DNA of 64,000 nt from Deltaproteobacteria bacterium (lineage in GTDB: Bacteria; Myxococcota_A; UBA796; SXON01), in the NCBI GenBank assembly GCA_947445035.1, contig CANFCK010000018.1:31873-95872 (forward strand), read 5' to 3'. The position numbers and the translations under genes are program-made. This document shows, in pieces, positions 26,602 to 35,137 of the stretch. The notes below the pieces were generated by a model. The model was given only the letters and a program-made list of their open reading frames with translations. It was not told the DNA's origin and ran no database searches. Position 1 is the stretch's first letter. Each line of letters begins with the position of its first letter.

Positions 26602-27785
26602 TCCTCGCGCTTCTGTCGTCCTGCACAACCGAGCCAGGCGCGACCTCCGTTTGTCTGCTTACGACCGAGGCCGAAGCGGGCGTGGTCGCGATCCAGTTGG
26701 AGGGTACGCCTGGGCTACTCGAAGCGGAACTCCGATTTCCGGCCTCGCCCACCTCCCCGCTTCCCGTGGTCGTCCAGGTTTTCGGGGGATGGGACGACGA
26801 GGTGTCGGTAGACGCCGTCGGACTGCGCGAAGCCCTGGCGCTCCGGTTCGCGCTTTCCGGTCCCGAGTGGGCCGGGGGCGAACGCGACCTTCGCGGCCCG
26901 GTCGCACGGTCCGCTGTTGCGGCGGCAATGGCGTACGCGCACGGCGACACCACCGACGCCGAGGGCTGTCGGCTCGCCGAGCGAGTACCCGACGTCGACT
27001 CCTCTGCGCTCATCCTCCTTGGGCTCAGCAACGGCGGCAATCTCGCGCTCGCGACCCTGGCCGACGCCACGCTCAGCATCGCGGAACCCGTCGCAGTGAT
27101 CCTCTGGGAGACGCCAGTCGGCGCGCAGTTGATCAACATCGAACATCGCAACGCGAGCAAACTCTACACGAAAGGCAACTGTCAGCTCGATGGTAGCGGC
27201 CTCCACTGCCCATTCGCCGACGCAGGGCAGCTCAATGAGGACGGAAACCTTTGCTTCGACACCGATGGCGATGGCCTGTGCTCCGCGGATGAGGCTGCCC
27301 GCACCCCGCTGACGGATCCGCTGACCGGTCGCCTGGCCACCTCCGCGGAGCTGGTCGCCGCCGCACTCGCGCTGGGTCCACGTCCAGAGGGGTGGGACAC
27401 CGAAGCGGAGGGCACTGCCTTTTGGGCCGACCGAGACGCGCTCCTGGCCGCCCCATCGGTGGTGACGCGCTTCCCGGACCTGGCGTTGATGATCCTGGCG
27501 AGCGAGACCGACCACGTCCTCGGCGGGCTCTCCGACCACCCTCATGTCTACGCCCTGGGCGAGACCCTCCAGACGGCGGGCGCCCGTTGGCTCCGGCTCA
27601 ACCCTGGAACCCGTTGGAGCGGGCAACCACAGGAGAACGCGATCGGCTTGCGACTCCAGCTCGACACGCCGGAGGGGTGGCTGTACTCCGAGCTGGCGGA
27701 GGAGCCACTCGCGGGCCCCATCGACGCCGCGGTGGCCGAGCTCGCGTGGCGGCACGACAGCGCCGACTGGGTCACAGAATGGTGA
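26598..27785 (+). CDS. Putative lipoprotein with alpha/beta-hydrolase features
   Basis: A 395-residue protein from the GTG at 26598, starting with a short signal peptide and lipobox LLSSC. The body looks like an alpha/beta hydrolase: VVVQVFGGWDD, then a nucleophile elbow GLSNGG in LILLGLSNGGNLALATLAD, and a late segment LMILASETDHVLGGLSDHPH that could supply the acid and His. An inserted Cys-bounded loop CFDTDGDGLC resembles a thrombospondin-3/EF-hand calcium site. Substrate is unknown. The open frame continues upstream through the pseudouridine synthase region, but that part is a shadow of another frame. Translation is probably coupled to the preceding gene. Confidence 0.7.
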   Translation: MILALLSSCTTEPGATSVCLLTTEAEAGVVAIQLEGTPGLLEAELRFPASPTSPLPVVVQVFGGWDDEVSVDAVGLREALALRFALSGPEWAGGERDLRGPVARSAVAAAMAYAHGDTTDAEGCRLAERVPDVDSSALILLGLSNGGNLALATLADATLSIAEPVAVILWETPVGAQLINIEHRNASKLYTKGNCQLDGSGLHCPFADAGQLNEDGNLCFDTDGDGLCSADEAARTPLTDPLTGRLATSAELVAAALALGPRPEGWDTEAEGTAFWADRDALLAAPSVVTRFPDLALMILASETDHVLGGLSDHPHVYALGETLQTAGARWLRLNPGTRWSGQPQENAIGLRLQLDTPEGWLYSELAEEPLAGPIDAAVAELAWRHDSADWVTEW

Positions 27786-27974
27786 CTTTCGGTCACGCCG
27801 CCGCCCCGTGCGCCACGGATCGCTTGCGGGAACCGGCATCCGATCCTATGATTCACTCAACATACGGAATCGGTCCCCCCCGACCCCGCTTCGAACCGGC
27901 ACGTCAAGCGTCTCCTCCATCTCTTGCGGTCAGGGCCAGGCGGGGGGGACTCTCCGAGGCAGCGTCCGGCCGGT

Positions 27975-28349
27975 TCATTTGGGCCAGGCCTGCTTTTTCA
28001 GGTGTGGACGCTTCACGGTGGTGTCGCACTGCGACCGGAAAGCCTTGTCCTTGATATGTTTGCAGAGCGCGTCGGAAGCCGGATCACGGCTGGCTTTGAC
28101 CCACTCCAAGTAGACAAAGTCGCGCTGCAACGGGTCAGCGATCCGTGCCTCGGTAAACTCCGCGCCCAGCCGGCCGTCCTTGGCGAAGATGGCCAGCGCC
28201 ACGGCCACCATGCAATCCTTCTTCTTCCCGCTGGAGATGACCAGCGCGCAGTCCGACTCCTCGGTCGGGTTGGCGGGCGGGCGGGTCAGCAGGAAGAACG
28301 CGACAGGGGCGACGAGGACCAGGACGGTGACGACGAGCTTCCAACGCAT
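27975..28349 (-). CDS. Small hypothetical membrane-anchored protein
   Basis: A 124-residue protein with an N-terminal membrane anchor or signal peptide (WKLVVTVLVLVAPVAFFLL) and a soluble part with four cysteines (positions about 34, 46, 95 and 107), which could form two disulfides outside the membrane. No family is recognised. It is divergent from the gene at 28388 with 38 bases between the starts. The 190 bases between its stop and the gene ending at 27785 show no gene. Confidence 0.6.
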   Translation of the reverse strand: MRWKLVVTVLVLVAPVAFFLLTRPPANPTEESDCALVISSGKKKDCMVAVALAIFAKDGRLGAEFTEARIADPLQRDFVYLEWVKASRDPASDALCKHIKDKAFRSQCDTTVKRPHLKKQAWPK

Positions 28350-28387
28350 GGCGCCGCCGTATCGCGGGACGGTGCTACGATCCGCTC

Positions 28388-29179
28388 ATGCCGCCTGTAC
28401 ATCCGGGGGTGATTTCCCGCCTGGCGTCCTACCAGGCCGATCCGGCCGAGGCCGACACGCTCCTCGACGCCTGGCTTCGACGATTTGCCGGCGTCAGCGA
28501 CGCGGGCCTCCGCAAGACCGTTTTGCGCGAGGGCCTCGACAGCCTCGATGATGCCTCGCTGATCGCGGTGCTCGACCAACTCGATCGGCGGGCCCGGCGC
28601 GGCGCTGGAGACGCACGCTGGATGCTGACCGAGCTGGCCGTCAGCCCCGGCGTGCTCCAAGAGCTGCCGTACGAGCGACGAACCGAACTGTACGCGGCCG
28701 CCCGACAGCTGGAGTATCGCGAGGTGGCGCAGCGTTTCCTGGGCGACCGCCCCACCACCCGCACCAAGACTGGCGCCGACAACCCCCACCTGGAGCTTGC
28801 CTCGGGCATCCGGAAGAGCGCCGCGCGGGCGCGGGACCGCAACCTCATTGACCGGCTCCTCCACGACCGCGATCCGGGCGTGATCCGCGGCCTGCTCGAC
28901 AATCCCCGCCTCGTCGAGCGCGACGCGGTGAAAATTGCCGCACTCCGACCGACCGCGCCGGAAGTCCTCCACGAGCTGGCTCGCCACCCGCGATGGTCCA
29001 GCAACTACCGGGTGCGCAAGGCGCTGGCGTTCAACCCCTGGACCCCGACGTCGCTTGCCCGCCAACTCGTCCGCACGCTGCTCAAACAGGACCTGCGCGC
29101 GCTGCGAGACACCGGAACCGTGGACAGCGAGCTACGCGCCGAGGCCAATCTGCTCCTGGCTCGACCGTCGGCTATTTGA
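28388..29179 (+). CDS. Hypothetical helical-repeat (HEAT-like) protein
   Basis: A 263-residue, mainly helical cytosolic protein. Repeating units of 20-30 residues with the pattern 'll.D.dp.V...ll.NP.l' are visible at about 155-225 (DRLLHDRDPGVIRGLLDNPR; LHELARHPRWSSNYRVRKAL), as in HEAT-like or leucine-rich variant repeats. No catalytic motif is seen, so it is probably a protein-binding scaffold. The ATG has no Shine-Dalgarno; TACGAT preceded by TG lies six bases upstream, suggesting a leaderless mRNA. Its 3' end overlaps the convergent tatA by eight bases. Confidence 0.65.
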   Translation: MPPVHPGVISRLASYQADPAEADTLLDAWLRRFAGVSDAGLRKTVLREGLDSLDDASLIAVLDQLDRRARRGAGDARWMLTELAVSPGVLQELPYERRTELYAAARQLEYREVAQRFLGDRPTTRTKTGADNPHLELASGIRKSAARARDRNLIDRLLHDRDPGVIRGLLDNPRLVERDAVKIAALRPTAPEVLHELARHPRWSSNYRVRKALAFNPWTPTSLARQLVRTLLKQDLRALRDTGTVDSELRAEANLLLARPSAI

Positions 29180-29462
29180 CTTCTTTCTCAGCGGAGTGGG
29201 CCTTCGCCTCGTCCGGATCGCCGTCCAAGTCGTCCTTGGCCGAGAGTTGTTTTCTTTTTTCTTCCCGTTTCTTCAGCCGGGCGGCCTTCTCGTCCTCGGA
29301 CTCGGCGTCGTCCTCATCGCCCTTTCCCTTGCCCTCCGAGGCGTCCTTGAACGCCTTGATGCCTTTTCCAGCTTGCCGGAAGACGTCCGGTAGCTTGCCC
29401 GCGCCGAAAACGATCAGCACCAACAGAACAATTAAGCCCAACTCCCAGCCGCCGAACCCCAT
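29172..29462 (-). CDS. tatA: Twin-arginine translocase subunit TatA
   Basis: A 96-residue TatA/E protein: a short membrane helix (WELGLIVLLVLIVFGAGKLP), the hinge FGAGKLP, an amphipathic helix (FRQAGKGIKAFKDASEG) and a long charged tail. TatA polymerises to form the passage for folded Tat substrates; tatB and tatC are not in this window. A GGAG lies nine bases before the ATG. The charged tail, nearly half of the protein, is longer than in Escherichia coli TatA relative to the helices. Confidence 0.93.
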   Translation of the reverse strand: MGFGGWELGLIVLLVLIVFGAGKLPDVFRQAGKGIKAFKDASEGKGKGDEDDAESEDEKAARLKKREEKRKQLSAKDDLDGDPDEAKAHSAEKEVK

Positions 29463-29524
29463 GACCGTTCACTCCGACAGGCGTGGTCTATCCGCGCTGC
29501 TGGTCCTGCGCCCGCTCCGCACCG

Positions 29525-30700
29525 CTATGAGCGCCGCCCCCGCCGGAGAAGTGCTGCTGTAACCAGGATGAAACCCATCGTTGGCCCCGCTGCGTTCGAC
29601 GTCGAGCAGCCACATCCTGACGGGTCGCAGTCGCAGTCGAGGTCGCCGTCGCCGGTTTCCGGCTCGTCTCCGGTGTCGACATCCGCCGTGTCGCCGGTGT
29701 CCCCTGTGTCTTCGTCCACGGCCCAGGGATCGGGACAGGCGCGGGGTCGGGGTGGGCCGAGCTCGGTGTCGGTCACCGCGGCACCGATCGTCTTGAGCCC
29801 GCTCGTGGGGTCGGTCCGGCTGTACCACATCGCCCATCCGTCGCCCGCGTGCAGCGCGTCCCAATGATTGAGCAGGCCATAATCGAGGCTGCCTGCCGAC
29901 AACGGGCTTCCCGATGAAACGGTCCAGGCGGTGCCGTTGGACGATGCGGCGTAGGCCAGGCTGCGCACGAAGGGGGCCGTGGTGTCGCCCCCGAAAATCA
30001 CCGAAAGCGGCTCAGGGTCGAGCTCATCGCAGGCAAGGCTCGGTCCGTGTACCCAGTTGGTAGCCCAGGTTCCGACCGCGTCGTGGTCGAGCATCGAGGT
30101 GGGCGCCGACCACTCACCGCCCGCAACCGCGCGAGAGATGCGGAGGAGATTCGGGTGCTCAGCGTAGGCCAGGTGCAGCACACCGTTGAGCACGCTGGCC
30201 GACGCCAGCCCGATGGAAGCAGTCTCGAACGCGACCAGCGTCTCGTCCTGCACCGTCCAGCTCACGCCATCGGCGCTCGTCGCCCAGCCGATGCCCGTCG
30301 GTGCGTTGGTGCCGCCTGCCTCAAGCGGAAGGGAGGAGGCCGAATAGAACAGATTCCAGCGGAGACCGTCAAAGACCACCGCTGGCTGAGCAACCGAACA
30401 TTGCCGTGGACTCGCCGCCTCGCCGGAAAAAGCGAAGCTCGGCGCAACGTCCGCCGTCCAGGTGACGCCGTCCGTGGAGATGGCTCGCCCGATGCGAAAT
30501 GCCGTGGTGCAACCATCGGGAACATCCGCACTGGGAGCGGGGGATTCGAAGTACATCACCAGACGCCCGCCCTCACCGTCCCACTCCACGCTGGGGGCGC
30601 CAACACCCCCCGCAAACGCGTCCGTTCCAGCGTAGACGAACCCGACGTCGTAGAACGCGGTTGGCGGCGCGGCCAACGCCACAGAGATCAGTGCGAACAT
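29525..30700 (-). CDS. Secreted beta-propeller-like protein with MYXO-CTERM-like anchor
   Basis: A 391-residue protein with a signal peptide (MFALISVALAA), a body resembling five-bladed glycosidase-type propellers (repeats such as GRAISTDGVTWTADV, GWATSADGVSWTVQDE, AYAASSNGTAWTVSSG), an acidic Asp-Thr-Gly-rich spacer, and a C-terminal sorting region. The end has clustered Cys-Gly residues (CDCDPSGCGC), a hydrophobic stretch and a basic tail (RRGRRS), which is the MYXO-CTERM layout. It is therefore probably a surface protein anchored or processed by the myxobacterial system. The ATG at 30700 has AGAGG upstream; a longer start is unlikely because it would displace the signal peptide. Confidence 0.75.
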   Translation of the reverse strand: MFALISVALAAPPTAFYDVGFVYAGTDAFAGGVGAPSVEWDGEGGRLVMYFESPAPSADVPDGCTTAFRIGRAISTDGVTWTADVAPSFAFSGEAASPRQCSVAQPAVVFDGLRWNLFYSASSLPLEAGGTNAPTGIGWATSADGVSWTVQDETLVAFETASIGLASASVLNGVLHLAYAEHPNLLRISRAVAGGEWSAPTSMLDHDAVGTWATNWVHGPSLACDELDPEPLSVIFGGDTTAPFVRSLAYAASSNGTAWTVSSGSPLSAGSLDYGLLNHWDALHAGDGWAMWYSRTDPTSGLKTIGAAVTDTELGPPRPRACPDPWAVDEDTGDTGDTADVDTGDEPETGDGDLDCDCDPSGCGCSTSNAAGPTMGFILVTAALLRRGRRS

Positions 30701-30769
30701 CGACACCTCTGCCGCCAGCATAGCGCGGGGTCGGTGCACTTCCGGTGCACCTTCGCTCCAGTACAGGCG

Positions 30770-32260
30770 CTACCTGGGCCGTTGCACGCCATACAGCGTT
30801 CCATGTCGCGACCAGATATGCGCAACGAAGTCCTCCACGGGGTCGCGACCACCGACCGCCGCCCGGAAGATCGCCTCGGCGTCAGCTTGGTGCCCCTGCT
30901 GGTGCACGTTGGTGCGCAACCAGCCCAGAATCGGCGCGAACTCGCCGCGCTCGACGTGCCCCCAGAAGCCGGGAACGTCGGCGACGACGCAGGCGCCGAA
31001 GCTGGCGGCATACAGGTTTCCCAGCGTATAGCTCGGAAAGTACCCGAGGTAGCCACTGGACCAGTGCACGTCCTGCAAGACCCCCGTCTTGGGACTGGGC
31101 GCCACCACCCCCACGATACGGCGGTAGGCATCGTTCCAGGCTTCCGGCAGGTCGGCGGCTTGGAGTTTGCCCTCGAGGATCGCGACCTCCAGCGTGAACC
31201 GCACGATGATGTGCAGGTTGTACGTCGCCTCATCGGACTCGACGCGGACCAGAGAACGTTCCACTCGGTTCGCGGCGCCGTACAGGGTTTCGGGGCGGAC
31301 CTCGAGATTCGGCCAGATCCCGCCCATTCGGGGGACGAGATAGCGGCAGAACGGCAGCGAACGCCCGACAAAATTCTCCCAGAATCGGCTTTGCGACTCG
31401 TGCATGCCCATCCCCGCGGCCTGATTCAGTCCGGTTCCGGCGAGGTCGTGGGGGAGCCCTTGCTCGTACATGCCGTGGCCGCATTCGTGAATCGTGCTCC
31501 CCAGCCCGCTCAGCACGTCGTCTTCGAAATACCGCGTCGTCACGCGTACATCGCCCTGCCCCAGACCAATACTGAAGGGATGCTCACTCTTGTCCAGTCG
31601 CCCCCCGTCCATGTCGAAGCCGAGATCTCGCAGCACGCGATCCGAAAGGCGGCGCTGGCCCTCCAGATCGAGCCGCTCGCGGAACTGTGCAGGGTGCGGT
31701 CGGCCCTCGACGGCCTGGAGAAACTTGCCAAGCTCCGTCGCGAGCCGCTCAAACATCGGCCGCAGTTGGGCGGTGGTCGCCCCTTTGTCATAGTCATCGA
31801 GCAGCGCATCGTAGGGGTGGGCCACGTCTGGCGACACGATGGCAGCGTACTCGCGGGAGTGATCGAGCAGGGTCTGCAGCTTCGGCTGGAACCCGCGGAA
31901 GTCGTCGGCTTCCTTGGCCGCAACCCAGGCGTGGAAGCCGTCGGTACGCGCCAGAGACATCGCCTCGACGAGGTCGGCCGGCACCCGCACCGAACGGTTG
32001 TACCGGTGGCGGTGAAGTCGGACTGCGGCGTGCTGGGTCGCCGTGAGTTCGGCGCCCTCCAGCATCGCAAGCCACTCCCCAACTTCGGGCGCCGTGAAGC
32101 GTTCGTGGTAGAGCTTCTGCAAGAGCGCCGACTGATCGCCCCGGCAGTTCGCCGCTTTCTTCGGCATGTACGTCGCCTGATCCCACTCCAGCACACTTGA
32201 GACGCCCGCAAGCGTGTCCAGCTCCCGCACCCGCGCAGTCAGACTTGTCCAGGCGTCCAT
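30770..32260 (-). CDS. Carboxypeptidase Taq (M32 metallocarboxypeptidase)
   Basis: A 496-residue zinc carboxypeptidase. The zinc motif is HECGH (HExxH form) in STIHECGHGMYEQGLP, followed by the M32 block GMHESQSRFWENFVGRSLPF that supplies the third ligand, and later HIIVRFTLEVAILEGKLQ. It removes C-terminal residues from peptides in the cytosol. The length is standard. The ATG at 32260 was taken because GAGG lies six bases upstream; a GTG one codon earlier is possible. Confidence 0.95.
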   Translation of the reverse strand: MDAWTSLTARVRELDTLAGVSSVLEWDQATYMPKKAANCRGDQSALLQKLYHERFTAPEVGEWLAMLEGAELTATQHAAVRLHRHRYNRSVRVPADLVEAMSLARTDGFHAWVAAKEADDFRGFQPKLQTLLDHSREYAAIVSPDVAHPYDALLDDYDKGATTAQLRPMFERLATELGKFLQAVEGRPHPAQFRERLDLEGQRRLSDRVLRDLGFDMDGGRLDKSEHPFSIGLGQGDVRVTTRYFEDDVLSGLGSTIHECGHGMYEQGLPHDLAGTGLNQAAGMGMHESQSRFWENFVGRSLPFCRYLVPRMGGIWPNLEVRPETLYGAANRVERSLVRVESDEATYNLHIIVRFTLEVAILEGKLQAADLPEAWNDAYRRIVGVVAPSPKTGVLQDVHWSSGYLGYFPSYTLGNLYAASFGACVVADVPGFWGHVERGEFAPILGWLRTNVHQQGHQADAEAIFRAAVGGRDPVEDFVAHIWSRHGTLYGVQRPR

Positions 32261-32372
32261 CACGATCCTCGCGCGAGGCGTCTAACGAAGATTTGGGAAA
32301 GCGGGAAGCGCCGATCAGCCACTCGTCGCCGTTCGCTCCCGCTCCCCCGAGGACGGTTGTGCGGCCGGGGAC

Positions 32373-32378
32373 TATAAT
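32373..32378 (+). promoter_or_regulatory. Consensus -10 element just before the CotH-like start codon
   Basis: A perfect TATAAT ends seven bases before the ATG at 32386. Transcription from it should start at or within one base of the A of the start codon, giving a leaderless mRNA. No good -35 hexamer is present at 16-18 bases spacing. Confidence 0.5.
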
Positions 32379-32385
32379 TCGGGCG

Positions 32386-33639
32386 ATGTTGCCGCTCCTC
32401 ACCCTTCTGGCCTGCCGGCAATCCCAACCGTCGCCCTCAGGCCTGGACAATCCACGCGATTCGGGCACTGACACCGCCGAGAACGTCCCCGGGGACACCA
32501 GCCCCGAGGACTCGGGGGAGGACCCGAGCGGCGACACCGGTGACGACCCGCTCGTAGAAGCGGCCGAAGCTGAGGCGTTCTACGCCTTTGGCACACTCCA
32601 GGAGGTTCGGCTCACCCTTACCCAGGACACCATCGACGAGCTCGACCGTCAGACCCGACGCGGCACCACCGAGTACCTGCCGGGCGACGCCGAGGTCAAC
32701 GGAATCGCATTCAGCAACGTCGGCGTGCGGATCAAAGGCTCCTCGACGCTGCGCACCTTCGACGACAAGCCCTCGCTGAAGATCAAGTTCAACGCCTTCG
32801 TGGCCGACCAGGACTTTGCGGGTCTGGAACGCGTCACGCTCAACAACATGGTCGAAGACCCCACCCAGACCAAAGAAGTGATGGCCTACCGCATCTTCCG
32901 CGAAGCCGGAGTGGGCGCGTCGCGCGCCAATCACGCGGCGCTGTACGTCAACGACGAACTCTACGGCCTGTACACCAACCTTGAGACCATGGACGACCAC
33001 TGGCTAGGCGACCGTTTCGCCGACCCTACGGGCGAGCTTTTCGAAGCCAACGACAACGCCGACTTCACCCGCGGCGGCCTCTCGCATTGGGAGAGCGCCA
33101 GCGGAGAAGGGGTCACGACACAACTCAACGCGGTCGTCGACGCGTTGCGGGTTTCCGGCGGGGACTTCGAGGGTGAGCTGAACGGCACGGTGAACCTCGA
33201 GCAGTTCCGCCGATTCTGGACGTGGAGCCTGCTCATCGGCAACACCGACGGGTATCCCTACACCTTGAACGACTGCTACATTTATTCCGACCCAGGCGAT
33301 GGGCTCCGCTTCGCCTTTTTCCCCTGGGGCGTCGACGAGAGTTGGCAGGAGTCGGCGCTGTCTTTCTGGGCCTCGGCGACCGGGATCTTGGCGGCGCGGT
33401 GCCTCGAGGACGAGGCCTGTCACGCCGCGTTTCGAGCCACGATGGCCGAAGAGCTCGCCTTGTACGAAACGTTTCCGCTGGTCGACTGGTTCGCTGAGGA
33501 AGAGGCGGTCACCGCCGATATCCTCGCGGCGGACGAGCGCCGAGCGTTCACGATGTCCAGCGTTCGCTCTGCCCGCTCCACCCTCGTCGACGACCTGGAG
33601 CAGTGGCCGGCGCGGGTGCGCGAGGCGATGAGGCTCTAA
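32386..33639 (+). CDS. CotH-kinase-family lipoprotein
   Basis: A 417-residue lipoprotein: signal peptide with lipobox LLAC (residues 7-10), an Asp/Thr/Gly/Pro-rich spacer (about 15-60) and a CotH-like domain. Matching segments are VGVRIKGSSTLRTFDDKPSLK, which holds the glycine and lysine of the family's nucleotide-binding loop region, and AYRIFREAGVGASRANHAAL with YGLYTNLETMD. Bacterial CotH proteins are atypical protein kinases of spore coats, and related domains occur in secreted proteins of myxobacteria. Whether this one is catalytically active is not clear. Its stop overlaps the convergent CobW gene by four bases. Confidence 0.85.
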   Translation: MLPLLTLLACRQSQPSPSGLDNPRDSGTDTAENVPGDTSPEDSGEDPSGDTGDDPLVEAAEAEAFYAFGTLQEVRLTLTQDTIDELDRQTRRGTTEYLPGDAEVNGIAFSNVGVRIKGSSTLRTFDDKPSLKIKFNAFVADQDFAGLERVTLNNMVEDPTQTKEVMAYRIFREAGVGASRANHAALYVNDELYGLYTNLETMDDHWLGDRFADPTGELFEANDNADFTRGGLSHWESASGEGVTTQLNAVVDALRVSGGDFEGELNGTVNLEQFRRFWTWSLLIGNTDGYPYTLNDCYIYSDPGDGLRFAFFPWGVDESWQESALSFWASATGILAARCLEDEACHAAFRATMAEELALYETFPLVDWFAEEEAVTADILAADERRAFTMSSVRSARSTLVDDLEQWPARVREAMRL

Positions 33640-34577
33640 GCCACCACCGCCATCCAACCCCGCTCCAACTCCCCCGGATCGATGCCGCGCCCGATCACGA
33701 CAAGGCCACTTTGAACAGGCGGTAGCAGCACGACGGGGCCAAGCTCCAACCACTGATACACGCCTTGCGCCAGCACCGCCGTCGCGATGCCATCGACACG
33801 GAAAAGCCCCTTCAAGCGCAGGACCTCAGCGCCACGGCGGGAGGCCAAGAACTGCAAGAACATCTTGAGCCGGTCCAAGTGTACCGGCCCGTCGTGGACG
33901 AAGCTCCGCGTGACGATGCCGACCGAATGGCCCGCCGCGGCCTCGAAACGCCAGCGCCGCGGCTCCCCGGCACCGAGACCAAGGATGCTGGCGGCAGGAA
34001 CCCGCGCATGGGTGGAACGTGTGATTGCGGCCAGGGGAGAAATCGCGTGGACTGCAGCCTCCGCAAGCTCAACAGCATCGCACTGATCGAGGTGGTTGAG
34101 CACCACGAGGTCCGCGCACGCCAGCTGCGCCGCGACCTCCGGATGCCGCGTGAGCTGCTCCTGAACGCGACCCGCATGCACCATCACCACCACGCCATCC
34201 ACCACCGACGCCTCCGCCAGCCGCGCATCGAGCCGGAAGGTCTGCAAGAGTGGCCCTGGCGTCGCCAGCCCCGAGGTTTCAACCACGATGCGTTCGAACG
34301 GACGGGCTCCAAAACGCCGTTCTCGCCGGTCCAAAAGGTCGCTCACGGTCCGACGAAGGTCCTCGCGCACCTCGCAGCAGATGCAGCCGTTCCGAAGCTC
34401 GACCACCTCCTCCGATGCGCCCACCACGAGGCGCCCGTCGATGCCAAGCGCGCCGAACTCATTCACCACCACCGCGGTCGGTGGGGAGTCGGGATCGGCC
34501 AGCAGCCGGTTCAGCAGCGTCGTCTTTCCGGCGCCGAGGAAGCCGGTGAGCAGCGTGACTGGGACCGGCGGCACCAC
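33636..34577 (-). CDS. CobW/COG0523 family GTP-binding metallochaperone
   Basis: A 313-residue GTPase. The P-loop is TGFLGAGKTTLLNRLL (residues 10-25), the metal-binding CxCC is in NGCICCEVREDL, the switch region is IVVETSGLATPGPLL, the G4 motif is VLNHLDQC (here NHLD instead of NKxD), and the CobW C-terminal domain covers about 215-310. Members deliver zinc or cobalt to client enzymes. No zinc-regulated neighbour gives a clear clue to the metal. It begins six bases after the stop of the lipoprotein gene at 34584 and probably shares its transcript. Confidence 0.92.
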   Translation of the reverse strand: MVPPVPVTLLTGFLGAGKTTLLNRLLADPDSPPTAVVVNEFGALGIDGRLVVGASEEVVELRNGCICCEVREDLRRTVSDLLDRRERRFGARPFERIVVETSGLATPGPLLQTFRLDARLAEASVVDGVVVMVHAGRVQEQLTRHPEVAAQLACADLVVLNHLDQCDAVELAEAAVHAISPLAAITRSTHARVPAASILGLGAGEPRRWRFEAAAGHSVGIVTRSFVHDGPVHLDRLKMFLQFLASRRGAEVLRLKGLFRVDGIATAVLAQGVYQWLELGPVVLLPPVQSGLVVIGRGIDPGELERGWMAVVA

Positions 34578-34583
34578 CGAGTC

Positions 34584-35060
34584 CTACAGGTAGCCGAGCG
34601 CCTTGAGCCGCTCGATCTCCTCGGGATCGGCCGAGCCCTTCATGTCGTCGATGGCGCGTTGAAAGCTCGATTCACCAGGGAACTTCTTGAGTCCCGCGTC
34701 GAGGAGATCGGCGTAGCCGGGCCCGTCCCCGGCGGCACGGACCTTGTCGGCCAGGGCAAGGTAGGTCGTGGCCGTCACCTGCTTGGGGTAGGCGCTGCCG
34801 AGACGTTCCAGGCTGGACTTCACGTCGCCACCTTTGCCGCCAGCGGCCAGGGCATTGATGCGCGCCGACTCAAACCGCCAGGCCTTGGCGGGCTCGGCCG
34901 CGATCGACGAGAGAGCAAGCGCGGCGTCCGCCTTCTGCACCGCGCCAGCGAAGTCCTTGGCGCCTGCGGCGGCGTCCACACCGCCCAAAAGTGCGTCGAC
35001 GTCAGGTGGGGAGGCGCAGGCCACGGCGAAGAAGCAGGCGGCGAGGGTCGAACGAAACAT
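34584..35060 (-). CDS. Lipoprotein with C-terminal LGY motif
   Basis: A 158-residue probable lipoprotein (signal peptide FRSTLAACFFAVAC with lipobox at about residues 11-14). The mature part is helical and Ala-rich, TPR-like (DFAGAVQKADAALALSSIAA; TYLALADKVRAAGDGPGYAD), and ends DPEEIERLKALGYL. A very similar LKGLGYIS ends the small protein at 39372. The ATG at 35060 has GGAG at good spacing; a GTG two codons earlier is less likely. It is divergent from the phosphodiesterase gene at 35138 with about 75 bases between. Function unknown. Confidence 0.72.
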   Translation of the reverse strand: MFRSTLAACFFAVACASPPDVDALLGGVDAAAGAKDFAGAVQKADAALALSSIAAEPAKAWRFESARINALAAGGKGGDVKSSLERLGSAYPKQVTATTYLALADKVRAAGDGPGYADLLDAGLKKFPGESSFQRAIDDMKGSADPEEIERLKALGYL

Positions 35061-35137
35061 GGTCACTCCGAACAGACGATTCGTGGCGCCGCGGCAGGTA
35101 GCTCACCGGGAGGCTTGTGACTATACACGCCGCCCGT

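Noticed and set aside
25926..27785. One long protein joining the pseudouridine synthase region with the downstream lipoprotein
   Set aside because: The upstream half of this frame is out of phase with the true pseudouridine synthase gene and has no domain; the lipoprotein starts at its own GTG with a signal peptide.
27880..27930. tRNA-like GGTTCGAAGC on the minus strand
   Set aside because: The flanking bases do not form a T-stem and no acceptor, D or anticodon arms could be folded around it.
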